64,000 nucleotides of DNA from Gallionella sp. (GCA_030645955.1 JAUSMR010000148.1:13577-77576), one strand, 5' to 3'. Shown: positions 18,397 through 28,298, numbered from the stretch's first letter. Program-made: numbers and translations. The notes: generated from the letters alone by a model not told the origin.

Positions 18397-20559
18397 CTTT
18401 GACTCCGGCACGAGAATAATTCCGGCCAACGGCGGTAATGCGATCTCGGCGGAATAGGGTAGACCCATCCACGGAATCGCTTCCGCATTTATCAATCCTG
18501 CATTACCGATATTGCTGCCTGAGTAATATTCAGAATCACTGTTCAGCACTTCACGATACTGTGTCTTGACAGGCAGGCCGATACGATAGCGTTTGCGCGG
18601 CACAGGCGTCAGGTTCAATGCGACAATTGCGCTGGAGCCGTCGCGGGCGCTGCGCTGATATGACAACACCGATTTTTCCGCATCGTTGCAGTCTATCCAG
18701 GCGAAACCCTCGTGCTGAAAATCCAGGTCATGCAGCGCGGGCAGTTTGCGATACAGCTGGTTCAGGTCATGGGTCAGATTTTGCATACCGCGATGCATCT
18801 CCTGTCCCAGTTGCCACCATTCAAGTTCCCACTTCGATTGCCATTCACGCCCCTGGGCGATTTCGTTGCCCATGAAGTTGAGCTTCTTGCCCGGGCTGGT
18901 CATCTGATAGGTCAGCAACAAGCGCAGGTTGGCGAATTTCTGCCAGGCATCGCCGGGCATTTTGGACAGCAACGAGCCCTTGCCATGCACTACTTCATCG
19001 TGTGAAAAAGGCATGACAAAATTCTCGGTATAGGCATAAAGCTGGCCGAAGGTGAGTTGGTTGTGGTGGTAGCGCCGATGTACCGGGTCGTGGCGGAAGT
19101 AGCTCAGCGTGTCATTCATCCAGCCCATGTTCCACTTGATCGAGAAGCCCAGTCCGCCCAGATAAACAGGGCGGGATACGCCGGGCCAGGCGGTGGATTC
19201 CTCCGCCATGGTCAGCGCGCCGGGGAATTCCTCATGCACCATGATGTTCATCTCGCGCAGGAAATCCACCGCTTCGAGGTTCTCGCGGCCACCGTATTTG
19301 TTCGGAATCCATTCCCCCTCGTTGCGGGAATAGTCCAGATACAGCATCGATGCCACGGCATCCACGCGCAGCCCGTCGAAATGGAATTCGGACAGCCAGT
19401 AATGCGCGCTGGACATCAGGAAAGTTTTAACTTCGTTGCGCCCGTAGTTGAAGATGTGGGTACCCCATTCCTGATGAAATCCCAGGCGCGGGTCTTCGTG
19501 CTCATACAAGGCCGTGCCATCAAAACGCGCCAGTGCCCAACTGTCCTGCGGGAAGTGCGCCGGCACCCAATCGAGGATCACACCGATACCGGCCTGATGA
19601 CAGGTATCGATCAAATGGCGCAATTCATCGGGAGAACCAAAGCGGCTGGAAGGTGCGAAATATCCGGTGGTCTGGTAGCCCCATGATTCATCCAGCGGAT
19701 GCTCGGAAATAGGCATGAGTTCGATGTGCGTGTAACCCATGCCTTTGACGTAACTCACAAGGTCAATCGCCAATTCGCCATAGGTGTAGAAACGACCGTC
19801 AGGGTGGCGTTTCCACGAACCGGCATGCACTTCGTAAATATTGATCGCGCCATGCAGCCAGTCCCATAGTCCGCGCTGCTTCATCCATTCCGCATCCTGC
19901 CATTGATGCTGGTGGGATGGTGCGGCCAGTGCCGCCGTACCGGGGCGCAATTCGTAACCCTGCGCGTAAGGGTCGGTCTTGGTCAGCAGTTGACCGGTGT
20001 CACGATTGCGGATTTCGTAGCGATACAGCGCGTGTTGCTGAATCCCGGGAATAAACAATTCCCACACACCGCTGGAACCGTGTGAGCGCATCGGATGCAT
20101 GCGGCCATCCCAGCTATTGAATTCACCAACCACGCTGACACGCTCCGCATTCGGCGCCCAGACGGCGAAGCGCACCCCTTTGATGCCATTGATCTCGACG
20201 CTGTGCGAACCCAGCATACGGTAGCCTTGGCGCAACTTGCCTTCGCTGAACAAATACAAATCCTGTTGCGAAATGTGTGAAGGAAATTGGTAGGGATCGT
20301 AGATTTCGTGAGTCGCGCTGCCATAGTGCATACGCAGGCGGTAGGGGAGGTTGGGTTCACTGCTGCCGCGCCATTCAAATACCCCGGCGGGGTGAACTCG
20401 CTTTAGAGCAACGGCCCCGTCATTATTCAGCAGGTCGACATCGGTGGCGTAAGGTTCATATACCCGGATGACCCATTCTGCTCTTTCACGATGCAGACCA
20501 AGCAGTCCAAAAGGGTCGTAGAGACGGTCTTGCAGCAGTGATTCCAGCAGTGTATTCAC
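18391..20559 (-). CDS. glgB: 1,4-alpha-glucan branching enzyme
   Basis: Introduces alpha-1,6 branches into glycogen. The 722 residues comprise an N-terminal CBM48-like domain ([20 protein letters not shown] near residue 130) and a GH13 barrel. Catalytic motifs: [19 protein letters not shown] with the nucleophile Asp, [13 protein letters not shown] with the acid/base Glu, and [14 protein letters not shown] with the transition-state His-Asp. The start is GTG at 20557-20559; no ATG fits the conserved N-terminus [18 protein letters not shown]. Divergent from glgC across an 86-base gap. Confidence 0.96.
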   Translation of the reverse strand: MNTLLESLLQDRLYDPFGLLGLHRERAEWVIRVYEPYATDVDLLNNDGAVALKRVHPAGVFEWRGSSEPNLPYRLRMHYGSATHEIYDPYQFPSHISQQDLYLFSEGKLRQGYRMLGSHSVEINGIKGVRFAVWAPNAERVSVVGEFNSWDGRMHPMRSHGSSGVWELFIPGIQQHALYRYEIRNRDTGQLLTKTDPYAQGYELRPGTAALAAPSHQHQWQDAEWMKQRGLWDWLHGAINIYEVHAGSWKRHPDGRFYTYGELAIDLVSYVKGMGYTHIELMPISEHPLDESWGYQTTGYFAPSSRFGSPDELRHLIDTCHQAGIGVILDWVPAHFPQDSWALARFDGTALYEHEDPRLGFHQEWGTHIFNYGRNEVKTFLMSSAHYWLSEFHFDGLRVDAVASMLYLDYSRNEGEWIPNKYGGRENLEAVDFLREMNIMVHEEFPGALTMAEESTAWPGVSRPVYLGGLGFSIKWNMGWMNDTLSYFRHDPVHRRYHHNQLTFGQLYAYTENFVMPFSHDEVVHGKGSLLSKMPGDAWQKFANLRLLLTYQMTSPGKKLNFMGNEIAQGREWQSKWELEWWQLGQEMHRGMQNLTHDLNQLYRKLPALHDLDFQHEGFAWIDCNDAEKSVLSYQRSARDGSSAIVALNLTPVPRKRYRIGLPVKTQYREVLNSDSEYYSGSNIGNAGLINAEAIPWMGLPYSAEIALPPLAGIILVPESKM

Positions 20560-20593
20560 CTTTAAGCCCCATTGTCCTTGTCTAGTGAGGTGA

Positions 20594-20621
20594 TTGTAAA
20601 CGATAATGGCTGCGCTAAATA
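20594..20621 (+). promoter_or_regulatory. Possible glgC promoter
   Basis: TTGTAA (20594-20599), a 16-base spacer and TAAATA (20616-20621) lie 25 bases before the glgC ATG, followed by the strong ribosome binding site AGGGAGAGG. Based on consensus similarity only. Confidence 0.4.
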
Positions 20622-20645
20622 TGGGTAAATACAGGGAGAGGTAAA

Positions 20646-21971
20646 ATGACTGCTGAATCAGGTTACCTGCAAAAGAAGTATCATGTTATTGCTGCTGATC
20701 CTGCGCCGCGTTTTGTCAGTCGTATTACCAAAAACACTTATGCGATGGTGCTGGCCGGGGGGCGTGGCAGCCGCTTGTATCAGTTGACGGATTGGCGTGC
20801 CAAGCCCGCTGTTCCGTTTGGTGGCAAATTCCGCATCATCGATTTCGTTCTGTCCAACTGCGTCAATTCCGGTATACGCCATATCAGCGTGGCGACTCAA
20901 TACAAGTCGCACAGCCTGATTCAACATATCCAGCGCGGCTGGTCATTCCTGAATGGTCAATTCGGCGAGTTTCTTAATTTGCTGCCCGCGCAGCAGCGTA
21001 TCAGCGAAGACCACTGGTACCAGGGCACTGCCGATGCGGTATACCAGAATCTTGATATTTTGCGTGATGCCAATCCTGATTTCGTGCTGATTCTGGCTGG
21101 CGATCATGTTTACAAAATGGATTACGGCAAGTTGCTGGCATTTCATGTGGAGAATAAGGCCGACATGACAGTGGCCTGTTTAGAGGTGCCGATTGCCGAC
21201 GCGACCGCATTTGGTGTGATGGGCGTGGATGAGCACGGGCGCGTCATCGAATTCGCCGAAAAACCCGCCAACCCCGCATCGATTCCCGGCAAGCCGGACA
21301 AGTCGCTAGCCAGCATGGGTATTTACGTATTCAACAAGGATTTTCTCTTCGAGCAACTGGTCCGCGATGCCGACGATCCGCATTCCAGCCACGACTTCGG
21401 CAAGGATTTGATTCCATACATGATCGGAAAATACCGCATATTCGCACAAAGTTTCGAACAGAGCTGTGTGGGGATGGGCGATGACAAGATTCTCTATTGG
21501 CGGGATGTTGGAACCATTGACTCCTATTGGGAAGCCAACATGGAGCTGACCAAGGTTGTTCCAGATTTGAATATGTATGATCAGGAATGGCCGATTTGGA
21601 CGTATCAGGAACAATTACCCCCGGCAAAATTCGTGTTCGATGACGATGATCGCCGAGGTATGGCAATAGATTCTCTGGTTTCGGGCGGGTGTATTGTGAG
21701 CGGTTCGGTGGTGCGCCGCTCGGTGCTATTTTCCAATGTGCGAGTGAACAGCCATTGCATCATTGAGGATTCGGTATTGTTGCCCAACGTGGTTGTGGGT
21801 AGCCACGCCGTACTAAAACGTGTAATTGTGGACAAGAATTGCCATATCCCGGAAGGGTTGGAAGTCGGGGTCAATCCAGAGGAGGATCGCAAACGCTTCC
21901 ATGTCAGCCCGAATGGTGTGACACTCATCACACCGGATATGCTCGGACAGAAGGTACATCGCATCCGGTGA
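20646..21971 (+). CDS. glgC: Glucose-1-phosphate adenylyltransferase (ADP-glucose pyrophosphorylase)
   Basis: Makes ADP-glucose, the donor for GlgA and the usual control point of bacterial glycogen synthesis. The 441-residue protein has the nucleotidyltransferase motif [14 protein letters not shown] followed by [17 protein letters not shown], the [14 protein letters not shown] segment, and a C-terminal left-handed beta-helix-like region. AGGGAGAGG precedes the ATG. It is followed after 41 bases by two GH57 genes on the same strand. Confidence 0.97.
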   Translation: MTAESGYLQKKYHVIAADPAPRFVSRITKNTYAMVLAGGRGSRLYQLTDWRAKPAVPFGGKFRIIDFVLSNCVNSGIRHISVATQYKSHSLIQHIQRGWSFLNGQFGEFLNLLPAQQRISEDHWYQGTADAVYQNLDILRDANPDFVLILAGDHVYKMDYGKLLAFHVENKADMTVACLEVPIADATAFGVMGVDEHGRVIEFAEKPANPASIPGKPDKSLASMGIYVFNKDFLFEQLVRDADDPHSSHDFGKDLIPYMIGKYRIFAQSFEQSCVGMGDDKILYWRDVGTIDSYWEANMELTKVVPDLNMYDQEWPIWTYQEQLPPAKFVFDDDDRRGMAIDSLVSGGCIVSGSVVRRSVLFSNVRVNSHCIIEDSVLLPNVVVGSHAVLKRVIVDKNCHIPEGLEVGVNPEEDRKRFHVSPNGVTLITPDMLGQKVHRIR

Positions 21972-22012
21972 TTTATTATTTCCCAACAGGTTAACGGCGG
22001 GATTAATTTGCT

Positions 22013-23731
22013 ATGAAAAAAGCTGTTGATTTGGTCTTTCTCTGGCACATGCACCAGCCTGATTACCGCGATTATTCCAGCGGTGATTTTGTGCTGCCGT
22101 GGGCCTATTTGCATGCCATCAAGGATTACGCCGACATGGCCTACCACCTTGAGCGGCACCCCAAGGTGCGAGCCGTGGTGAATTTCGTACCGATATTGCT
22201 CGACCAGTTGGAAGACTACGAAAATCAATTTGCCACCGGGCAGCTGCGCGACCCTTTGCTGCGCCTGCTGGCACATAAAAATTCCTGTGACCTGACCGCA
22301 GAACAGAGGCAATTGGCTTTCGATGCGTGTTTTCGCAACGATCACACCAAGATGATTTCGCCCTATCCGGCTTACAAACGTTTGCTGGAATTATTCAATC
22401 TTCTGCATACCGATGGGGAAGCTGGTCTGGACTATTTGTCGGGGCAGTATGTGGCCGACTTGCTGACTTGGTACCATCTGGTCTGGTGCGGCGAGAGTGT
22501 GCGCCGTGAACATGCGCTAGTGGCGCATTTGATGAGCAAGGCGGAGGGGTTCAGCTATGAAGACCGCAAACAACTGCTCGGCCTGATCGGTAAGTTGATT
22601 GGCGGCATCATCCCGCGCTATCGCAAACTGGCCGAGTCTGGACAAATCGAGATATCCACCACGCCGCACTACCACCCGTTGGCTCCGCTGTTGATTGATT
22701 TCGCCAGCGCCAAAGAAGCCATGCCCGATGCACCATTGCCCAATTCCCCGCACTACCCCAAGGGCCGGTTGCGCGTGACTGCTCATGTTCAGTTGGCGAA
22801 GAAGAGCCATCGTGAACGTTTTGGAGTCGAACCACAAGGGATGTGGCCAGCCGAAGGGTCTATATCTTCAGAAACACTGGAAGTATTGGCTGCCGAGGGC
22901 TGCCGTTGGACAGCCAGCAGCGAGAGTGTGCTGGTCAATAGTTTGCGTAAAACGCAGCATGCCGTCCCGGCGCGTGCCCAATATTTGTACCGGCCCTATC
23001 ATTTGGAGAAGGGCGGCGATGGCATGCAATGCTTTTTCCGCGATGATCATCTGTCTGATTTGATCGGTTTCGAGTATTCACGCTGGCACGGCAAAGACGC
23101 CGCGAGTCATTTCATCGATCAAATCGCGGGCATCGCACAACATGCAACAGCAGATGAAACGCCTGTGGTAAGTGTGATTCTCGATGGCGAAAACGCCTGG
23201 GAATATTATCCCTACAACGGTTTTTATTTTATTGATGAGCTTTATTCGGCTCTCGAGAACCATGAACAGATACGTACCACCACTTACAGCGATTACCTCA
23301 AACAAAGTGCGGCTGGCCCTGCGGCTGACTATGCCCGCACGCATAGCCTTGAGAGCATCGTTGCGGGTAGCTGGGTCTATGGTAATTTCTCAACCTGGAT
23401 AGGTTCGCCTGGCAAGAATCGCGCTTGGGACTTGCTGTGTGTTGCCAAACAAAGTTTTGATATGGTTATGTCCAGTGGCCGGCTCAGTCCAGCCGAACAG
23501 GAAGCGGCTGAAAGGCAGCTTTGTTCTTGCGAGAGCTCCGATTGGTTCTGGTGGTTTGGCGATTACAACCCTGCACACTCGGTAGCCAGCTTCGATCATC
23601 TGTTCCGCCACAACCTGACCGAATTGTACCGCCTGCTGAAATTGTCGCCTCCGCTGAATTTATCGGAGCCGATCAGCCAGGGAAGCGGGCATCCGGAGGC
23701 AGGCGGTGCGATGCGGCGCGCTTCCGAATGA
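22013..23731 (+). CDS. Glycoside hydrolase family 57 protein
   Basis: A 572-residue GH57 enzyme of the alpha-amylase/branching/debranching type acting on alpha-glucans. The N-terminus LVFLWHMHQPDYRD carries the HxHQP motif. The likely nucleophile is the Glu in GMWPAEGSIS near residue 281, and the acid/base Asp is in SVILDGENAWEYY near residue 392, matching GH57 motifs 3 and 4. No signal peptide, so it would act on cytoplasmic glycogen. Exact specificity (amylase, pullulanase or transferase) cannot be decided by eye. It lies between glgC and a second GH57 gene. Confidence 0.88.
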   Translation: MKKAVDLVFLWHMHQPDYRDYSSGDFVLPWAYLHAIKDYADMAYHLERHPKVRAVVNFVPILLDQLEDYENQFATGQLRDPLLRLLAHKNSCDLTAEQRQLAFDACFRNDHTKMISPYPAYKRLLELFNLLHTDGEAGLDYLSGQYVADLLTWYHLVWCGESVRREHALVAHLMSKAEGFSYEDRKQLLGLIGKLIGGIIPRYRKLAESGQIEISTTPHYHPLAPLLIDFASAKEAMPDAPLPNSPHYPKGRLRVTAHVQLAKKSHRERFGVEPQGMWPAEGSISSETLEVLAAEGCRWTASSESVLVNSLRKTQHAVPARAQYLYRPYHLEKGGDGMQCFFRDDHLSDLIGFEYSRWHGKDAASHFIDQIAGIAQHATADETPVVSVILDGENAWEYYPYNGFYFIDELYSALENHEQIRTTTYSDYLKQSAAGPAADYARTHSLESIVAGSWVYGNFSTWIGSPGKNRAWDLLCVAKQSFDMVMSSGRLSPAEQEAAERQLCSCESSDWFWWFGDYNPAHSVASFDHLFRHNLTELYRLLKLSPPLNLSEPISQGSGHPEAGGAMRRASE

Positions 23732-23765
23732 ATCTGACTATTACGGGCTGAAATTTTGAAATTTT

Positions 23766-25790
23766 ATGGCTAAAACGATTTCCTTGTTGTTTGGTGTCCA
23801 CGCTCATCAGCCGGTTGGAAATTTTCCGGAAGTCATCGACGATGCGCATTTGCGTTGCTATCGCCCCTTCCTGCAAACGCTGCACCGCTTCCCGGAATTC
23901 CGCTTTGCTGTTCATCTCAGCGGCTGGCTGCTGGATTATTTATTGCAAAAATTCCCCGAAGACATGGTGTTGTTGCAGGAAATGGTCGCGCGCGGCCAGG
24001 TCGAATTATTTGGGGCAGGGGACACCGAGCCGGTGCTGGCCGTCATTCCGGAACAGGACCGGGTTGGCCAACTGACGCGTTTTTCCGACAAACTGGAAAC
24101 AAAGTTAGGCCAGCGCCCGCAAGGCGCATGGCTTACCGAGCGGGTCTGGGAGGCAACGGTTGTTCCTTCGCTGGCAGATGCGGGAATTCGCTATGTAACG
24201 GTCGATGACTATCATTTTCTATGCGCCGGCAAAGAAGCCAATCAACTGGACGGCTATTACACCACCGAAGAGGGCGGCAAGCCGCTGGATCTATTCCCGA
24301 TTTCGGAAGGGCTGCGCTATCGCATTCCATTTGCGCCCGCGCATGAGGTAGTCAGCTACATGGAAGGGCTTGCCGATCAGGGCGAAAATGCCGCCACCGT
24401 GTATTTCGATGACATCGAGAAATTCGGCATCTGGCCGGAAACCTACGAGTGGGTATATGAGAAGAAGTGGCTGGAAAACTTCATCCTTGGCGTGCTGGCC
24501 TCGGAAAGGATCAAGCCGCGCACTTATAAGGAATACCACGCCGAAGTCAGAACACGCGGTATCGTTTATCTGCCGACCACCTCATACATCGAAATGAATG
24601 AGTGGACTTTGCCAGCAGCGGCAGCCGCAAAATATGCCAATCTGGTTGCTCGCGAGAAAGAAACAGGGCGGTACGAGGAGCATAAGGCTTTTATCAGAGG
24701 TGGCATCTGGAAGAATTTTTTTACCCGCTACCCGGAATCCAACTGGATGCATAAACGCATGCAGAACATGTCACTGAGGGTGGCTCAATTGCCCGGAAAT
24801 TTGTGCACGACCGACTTGCTGGATGATTTATATGAAGCGCAAGCCAATGATGCGTACTGGCATGGGTTGTTTGGCGGGCTTTATCTGCCGCATCTGCGCC
24901 GTGCCGTGTACAACGCCATCGTTAGACTGGAAGCCAAACTGGATCGGATTTCACCCCGTAAAGCCACCTTTCCAACTGACTGCGACAAGGATGGAATTGA
25001 TGAATATTGCTTATTTAACAAAGAATTGCAGGCGATAGTTAAACTGGATGGTTATGGTAGAATTTGTGAATTAGACGACTATCGCCTGAACCAGAATTTC
25101 GGCGACACCTTGCGTCGCCAGGCAGAGCATTACTTTGAAAAAATACATAAGCATAAACAAGGGGGCGAGCATACGGGAGAAGGTATAGCTTCAGCACATA
25201 ACCGTATTGCCTTTAAACACGAAATCTCTCAGGCTGACCTGCTAACCGATCACCAACCGCACGGTTTATTCATCGATTCATGGATAAAAGAGGGCGAACG
25301 GTCATCTGTTCAGCGCTATGCCTTGGTTGAATCCAGCCCAACCTCGGTGCATTTCCGGGCTGAAATCGAGGAAGGTGCAATCACAAAAACCATCAAGCTT
25401 GCTGGCAATCGAATCGAAGCCCAATATACCGCCAGACAGATCAAAGGCGGGATGTTATCGGTCAGATTGATGCTTGCCATGCCATGCTGCGACGGCTACG
25501 CAGGCCGATATATTGATGCCGATAACAAAATTCGCGGCGGGTTTGGTGCGCCGTTAGATGCGGATAAGATAACCAGACTCACTTTGGATGACGGGGTGCT
25601 GGGTGGACACCTGATTCTTGGGGCATCGAAATCCGTATCCATTCATGCCGAACCGTACTTCACCGTTTCTCAATCTGAAGCCGGGTTTGAGAAAATCATG
25701 CAGGCAGTCGAAATTACCGTTCTATTGCAGATAGGTGACAGCCCGGTAAGTCTGTGGCTGGAAGTTAATCCGGGTAATTTGAAACTGTAG
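23766..25790 (+). CDS. GH57 4-alpha-glucanotransferase / alpha-amylase-like protein
   Basis: A 674-residue protein with an N-terminal GH57 barrel (LLFGVHAHQPVGNFPEV) and C-terminal DUF1925/DUF1926-like beta domains, the layout of Thermococcus-type 4-alpha-glucanotransferase. The expected nucleophile Glu is in GAGDTEPVLAVIP near residue 89, and the catalytic Asp is in VYFDDIEKFGIWPETY near residue 215. It would rearrange maltodextrins, providing longer chains for phosphorylase. No signal peptide. Co-oriented with glgC and the first GH57 gene with a short gap. Confidence 0.88.
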   Translation: MAKTISLLFGVHAHQPVGNFPEVIDDAHLRCYRPFLQTLHRFPEFRFAVHLSGWLLDYLLQKFPEDMVLLQEMVARGQVELFGAGDTEPVLAVIPEQDRVGQLTRFSDKLETKLGQRPQGAWLTERVWEATVVPSLADAGIRYVTVDDYHFLCAGKEANQLDGYYTTEEGGKPLDLFPISEGLRYRIPFAPAHEVVSYMEGLADQGENAATVYFDDIEKFGIWPETYEWVYEKKWLENFILGVLASERIKPRTYKEYHAEVRTRGIVYLPTTSYIEMNEWTLPAAAAAKYANLVAREKETGRYEEHKAFIRGGIWKNFFTRYPESNWMHKRMQNMSLRVAQLPGNLCTTDLLDDLYEAQANDAYWHGLFGGLYLPHLRRAVYNAIVRLEAKLDRISPRKATFPTDCDKDGIDEYCLFNKELQAIVKLDGYGRICELDDYRLNQNFGDTLRRQAEHYFEKIHKHKQGGEHTGEGIASAHNRIAFKHEISQADLLTDHQPHGLFIDSWIKEGERSSVQRYALVESSPTSVHFRAEIEEGAITKTIKLAGNRIEAQYTARQIKGGMLSVRLMLAMPCCDGYAGRYIDADNKIRGGFGAPLDADKITRLTLDDGVLGGHLILGASKSVSIHAEPYFTVSQSEAGFEKIMQAVEITVLLQIGDSPVSLWLEVNPGNLKL

Positions 25791-25892
25791 AGCAGGTATC
25801 TGAAAGCAAATAACTTTGTCCAAATCATGCATTTGACATAATATACATTATGCGTATTTATATAAAGAAGTTATGGGCAATATTCCAGTGCG

Positions 25893-26023
25893 TTTGATGG
25901 CCTTTAAACCGTCAGTGCGCGGAGCGCAGCGACTTGGCAATCCAGAAGTTCGTTTTATATCAAACAACTGGCTTGCCACGCTTCGCTCACAATAATGGAT
26001 TGAGTGAATAAATCTGCGTTTCC
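25893..26023. repeat. 131-bp MITE-like palindromic element, copy 1 (decayed left end)
   Basis: Aligns without gaps over its right 103 bases to copy 2 (53250-53380), including the GTGGCAATCC-type inverted arms around TATATCAAA and the terminal AATCTGCGTTTCC. The left terminal GGAAACGCAGATT is degraded here and no flanking duplication is visible. It lies in the 380-base gap before the Cyc2-like gene and ends just upstream of that gene's promoter. Confidence 0.8.
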
Positions 26024-26044
26024 CAAGAATAGCTAACCAAATTT

Positions 26045-26071
26045 TTGACAGCCATTCGGCACTGCTATAAA
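26045..26071 (+). promoter_or_regulatory. Promoter of the Cyc2-like gene
   Basis: A perfect -35 TTGACA (26045-26050) and TATAAA (26066-26071) are separated by 15 bases. TGC directly before TATAAA makes it an extended -10, which can offset the short spacer. The predicted leader is about 90 bases. The ribosome binding site before ATG 26171 is weak (GAGCAAG). Confidence 0.55.
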
Positions 26072-26170
26072 GTCCTGCCCATTGTGATAACAGTTATGCT
26101 GTACGACTTTCTTTGTTGGGCAACGCCAATTTTTCTTTAATAAATAATTTTGAGCAAGTAAAAAACATCA

Positions 26171-27493
26171 ATGAAAAAAATTATTTTCTCTCTGGCAGGT
26201 GCAATGGCAACAACCGCATTTGCTCCAGAAGCGTCTGCTATTCCGTCGTTTTCACGTCAAACAAACATGACCTGTCAGTCTTGCCACGCACAACACGTGC
26301 CAATCCTGAACGATTTTGGACAAGCCTTTAAGGCTGCCGGCTACCCTTTGATGGGCACACAGGGCAAGGTGGAAGGAAATCGCCTGTCCATACCTAACAC
26401 TCTTAACGCATCCATGAGGATAAAGGCACGGTACCAAAAATCCAACGGTACAGATACAGATGTTATTCCTGGAGACTCCACCAACAGCGGCCAATGGCAA
26501 GTACCTGAAGAGTTCAGCCTGTTCTTCGGTGGACGAATTGCAGAAAACGTCGGCTTCCTGTTTGAAGGTAATACTACTGCCGCCCAATTGGTTTCCGGTT
26601 TCAGGCTGCCTGCCACGTTTAATGTTGGCCATACCAGGCTGTCAGCGATTCCCTTCATGACTGATATGCTGGGTGCAAGTTATGGTTATGAACAAGCAAG
26701 CACAGGCGCGGTGCGCAACGTGCGATGGGCGGAACACCGCAAGGAAATTTCTGCACAACAATACGTTGGCACTGATGGTGCCGGTACCGGCGTGGCTTTC
26801 GTGGCGCAAAACGACATGGGTTATATCAACTTCAGCCGCTGGGCGCCGGCATTCATGGCGCGTTCTGGCGCGGCCCAAACACTTCGCTCCAGCTATTTGC
26901 GTATTGCCGCAACACCAACCGTAAGCACTTCAGCCAAGGGCGATTGGGCGATGCATATTGGAGCTCAATTCTGGGGTGGATCTAACTACGCACCGAATCT
27001 GCTACCTTCCCCTTCTCTAGTACCGATCGACACGCGTGCCACCGCGATAGACTTCCAGGCTTTCGGCCAGGTCGGCGGAAGGGATCTGGGTGTGTATGCC
27101 ACCTGGGCCAAAGCACCCGCCGGCAGCCTTGCCAAACCAAACATACTCAACGTGGGTAACAATGGAACCAATCCGATTGGTCCAGCCGATCCCAGCCTGT
27201 ATCGCGTCAATGACCGAAAAGCCTGGACCATCGGTGCCGAATACAGCTTGATTCAATATACCCTGCACATAGGTGCTGCTTATCGTCATGCCAATAACGG
27301 TGGCGCAACAGGTGCCTTAGGCATCGTCGGGGATAATCCAACCGACAACGCAATAACCCTGACTGGCGTGTACAACCTGTCGCAAAACGCAGAAGTACAC
27401 CTGAATCACAGCTTCTACAGCGGTACTTTGTACAATACCCCTCAGCCGAATGGCCATCTATTGACTACCATCATGCTGGAGGCTTCCTGGTAA
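26171..27493 (+). CDS. cyc2: Cyc2-like fused monoheme cytochrome c-outer membrane porin
   Basis: Likely outer-membrane electron-transfer protein. The 440 residues comprise a signal peptide (cleavage after EASA, residue 23), a short cytochrome domain with one heme motif CQSCH at residues 35-39, then HVPILNDFGQAFKAAGYPLMG, and about 370 residues of alternating beta-strand character ending in an aromatic residue (LEASW), as in barrel proteins. This matches the layout of Cyc2, the iron oxidase of neutrophilic and acidophilic Fe(II) oxidisers, including the PSFSRQT lead-in to the heme. Family assignment is from architecture and motif; Fe(II) oxidation itself is inference. It has its own promoter and terminator and no cytochrome neighbours. 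Confidence 0.8.
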   Translation: MKKIIFSLAGAMATTAFAPEASAIPSFSRQTNMTCQSCHAQHVPILNDFGQAFKAAGYPLMGTQGKVEGNRLSIPNTLNASMRIKARYQKSNGTDTDVIPGDSTNSGQWQVPEEFSLFFGGRIAENVGFLFEGNTTAAQLVSGFRLPATFNVGHTRLSAIPFMTDMLGASYGYEQASTGAVRNVRWAEHRKEISAQQYVGTDGAGTGVAFVAQNDMGYINFSRWAPAFMARSGAAQTLRSSYLRIAATPTVSTSAKGDWAMHIGAQFWGGSNYAPNLLPSPSLVPIDTRATAIDFQAFGQVGGRDLGVYATWAKAPAGSLAKPNILNVGNNGTNPIGPADPSLYRVNDRKAWTIGAEYSLIQYTLHIGAAYRHANNGGATGALGIVGDNPTDNAITLTGVYNLSQNAEVHLNHSFYSGTLYNTPQPNGHLLTTIMLEASW

Positions 27494-27570
27494 ATTGCAT
27501 CTTTGCCCCTCCACTATAGTTTTAGTTGGAAGGACTCATCGCAACGCAAGGAATGACTAGAAGAATAAGG

Positions 27571-27598
27571 AAAAGGGAGACTTCGGTCTCCCTTTTTT
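27571..27598 (+). terminator. Rho-independent terminator after the Cyc2-like gene
   Basis: AAAAGGGAGAC, a TTCG tetraloop and GTCTCCCTTTTTT form an almost ideal hairpin with a T-run, 78 bases after the stop codon. Confidence 0.92.
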
Positions 27599-27632
27599 GC
27601 GCTTGTTTTTTGTAAGCCCGATTATCTTAAAA

Positions 27633-27648
27633 CCACGACAACCGGAAT
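27633..27648 (-). repeat. 16-base fragment identical to part of tRNA-His
   Basis: CCACGACAACCGGAAT at 27633-27648 is identical to 27974-27989 inside tRNA-His (anticodon stem to T-arm), in the same orientation and 341 bases away. It could be an old attachment-site scar or chance. The rest of 27600-27815 holds no gene I can recognise. Confidence 0.45.
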
Positions 27649-27818
27649 TTAGTTGGCTTTCAAACATAGCAAGATTGCCTTGTCTCTAGTCTTAATGGGT
27701 GATGTGGAAACAGTTGGGATTGGTTAAAGTAAGACTAATTCTGTGCTGGCTTCCTCGTCAAATTTGCATAAAGACCTGAATGAAGCAATCACAGAAGATA
27801 TCTTCTCTTCCCCCCTTG

Positions 27819-27847
27819 CGCCCGGAAACTTTCCGGGCGTTTTTTTA
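27819..27847 (+). terminator. Rho-independent terminator in the intergenic region
   Basis: CGCCCGGAAA and TTTCCGGGCG form a perfect 10-bp stem with a minimal loop, followed by a run of T. No coding gene lies between it and the previous terminator (27598), so it may end an unrecognised small RNA or be read-through protection before the tRNA genes on the other strand. Confidence 0.8.
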
Positions 27848-27949
27848 CCTTCACGCGTGATCTTGTGATTGGTGAAAAGCTGCAAATTGCCTGATGAGGT
27901 AGTGTAAAGAAAGGGTGAATGCCTGATCAGGCAACTCTTTATAGATAAT

Positions 27950-28025
27950 TGGGGTGACTGATGGGGCTCGAACCCACGACAACCGGAATCACAATCCGGG
28001 ACTCTACCAACTGAGCTACAGCCAC
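27950..28025 (-). tRNA. tRNA-His (anticodon GTG)
   Basis: A 76-base cloverleaf with encoded CCA. The 5' end is GTGGCTGTAGCTCAGTTGG, the anticodon loop contains GTG (in GGATTGTGATTCC), and the T-arm is GGGTTCGAGCCCC. The acceptor arm pairs GTGGCTG with CAGTCAC (one G-T pair). Last of three tRNA genes transcribed leftwards after pgsA. Confidence 0.97.
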
Positions 28026-28049
28026 CATTGAAGCGTTGCTGGCAGACAC

Positions 28050-28126
28050 TGGTGTGCCCGACAGGAATCGAACCTGTAACCCCCAGCTTAGAAGGCTGGT
28101 GCTCTATCCGGTTGAGCTACGGGCAC
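28050..28126 (-). tRNA. tRNA-Arg (anticodon TCT)
   Basis: A 77-base cloverleaf with encoded CCA. Acceptor GTGCCCG pairs with CGGGCAC; the anticodon arm CCAGCCTTCTAAGCTGG exposes TCT; the T-arm is CAGGTTCGATTCCTG. It reads AGA-type Arg codons. Confidence 0.97.
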
Positions 28127-28134
28127 AATTCTTT

Positions 28135-28265
28135 TCTCTAAAAATCCAGATTTCATCCCAACTGCTGTGTTGCGGAAAAAATTTCTTGCTTACATATAAC
28201 TCATATGTGGCGCGGCGAATTTTTTTCCGCGCCTTGCATTTGGGCGAACTCTGAATTTTTAGAGA
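28135..28265. repeat. 131-bp nested inverted repeat between tRNA-Pro and tRNA-Arg
   Basis: Three nested arms share one centre. The outer TCTCTAAAAATCCAGA (28135-28150) pairs with 28250-28265 at 15 of 16. The middle GCGGAAAAAATT (28172-28183) pairs with 28218-28230, with one extra T. The inner ACATAT (28192-28197) pairs with ATATGT (28203-28208). It would be transcribed between two tRNAs and could form a long hairpin processed by RNases, or be a MITE. Unrelated in sequence to the other 131-bp element. Confidence 0.75.
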
Positions 28266-28298
28266 TACCCTTGGGCTAATTGAATAATTACTAAAACC

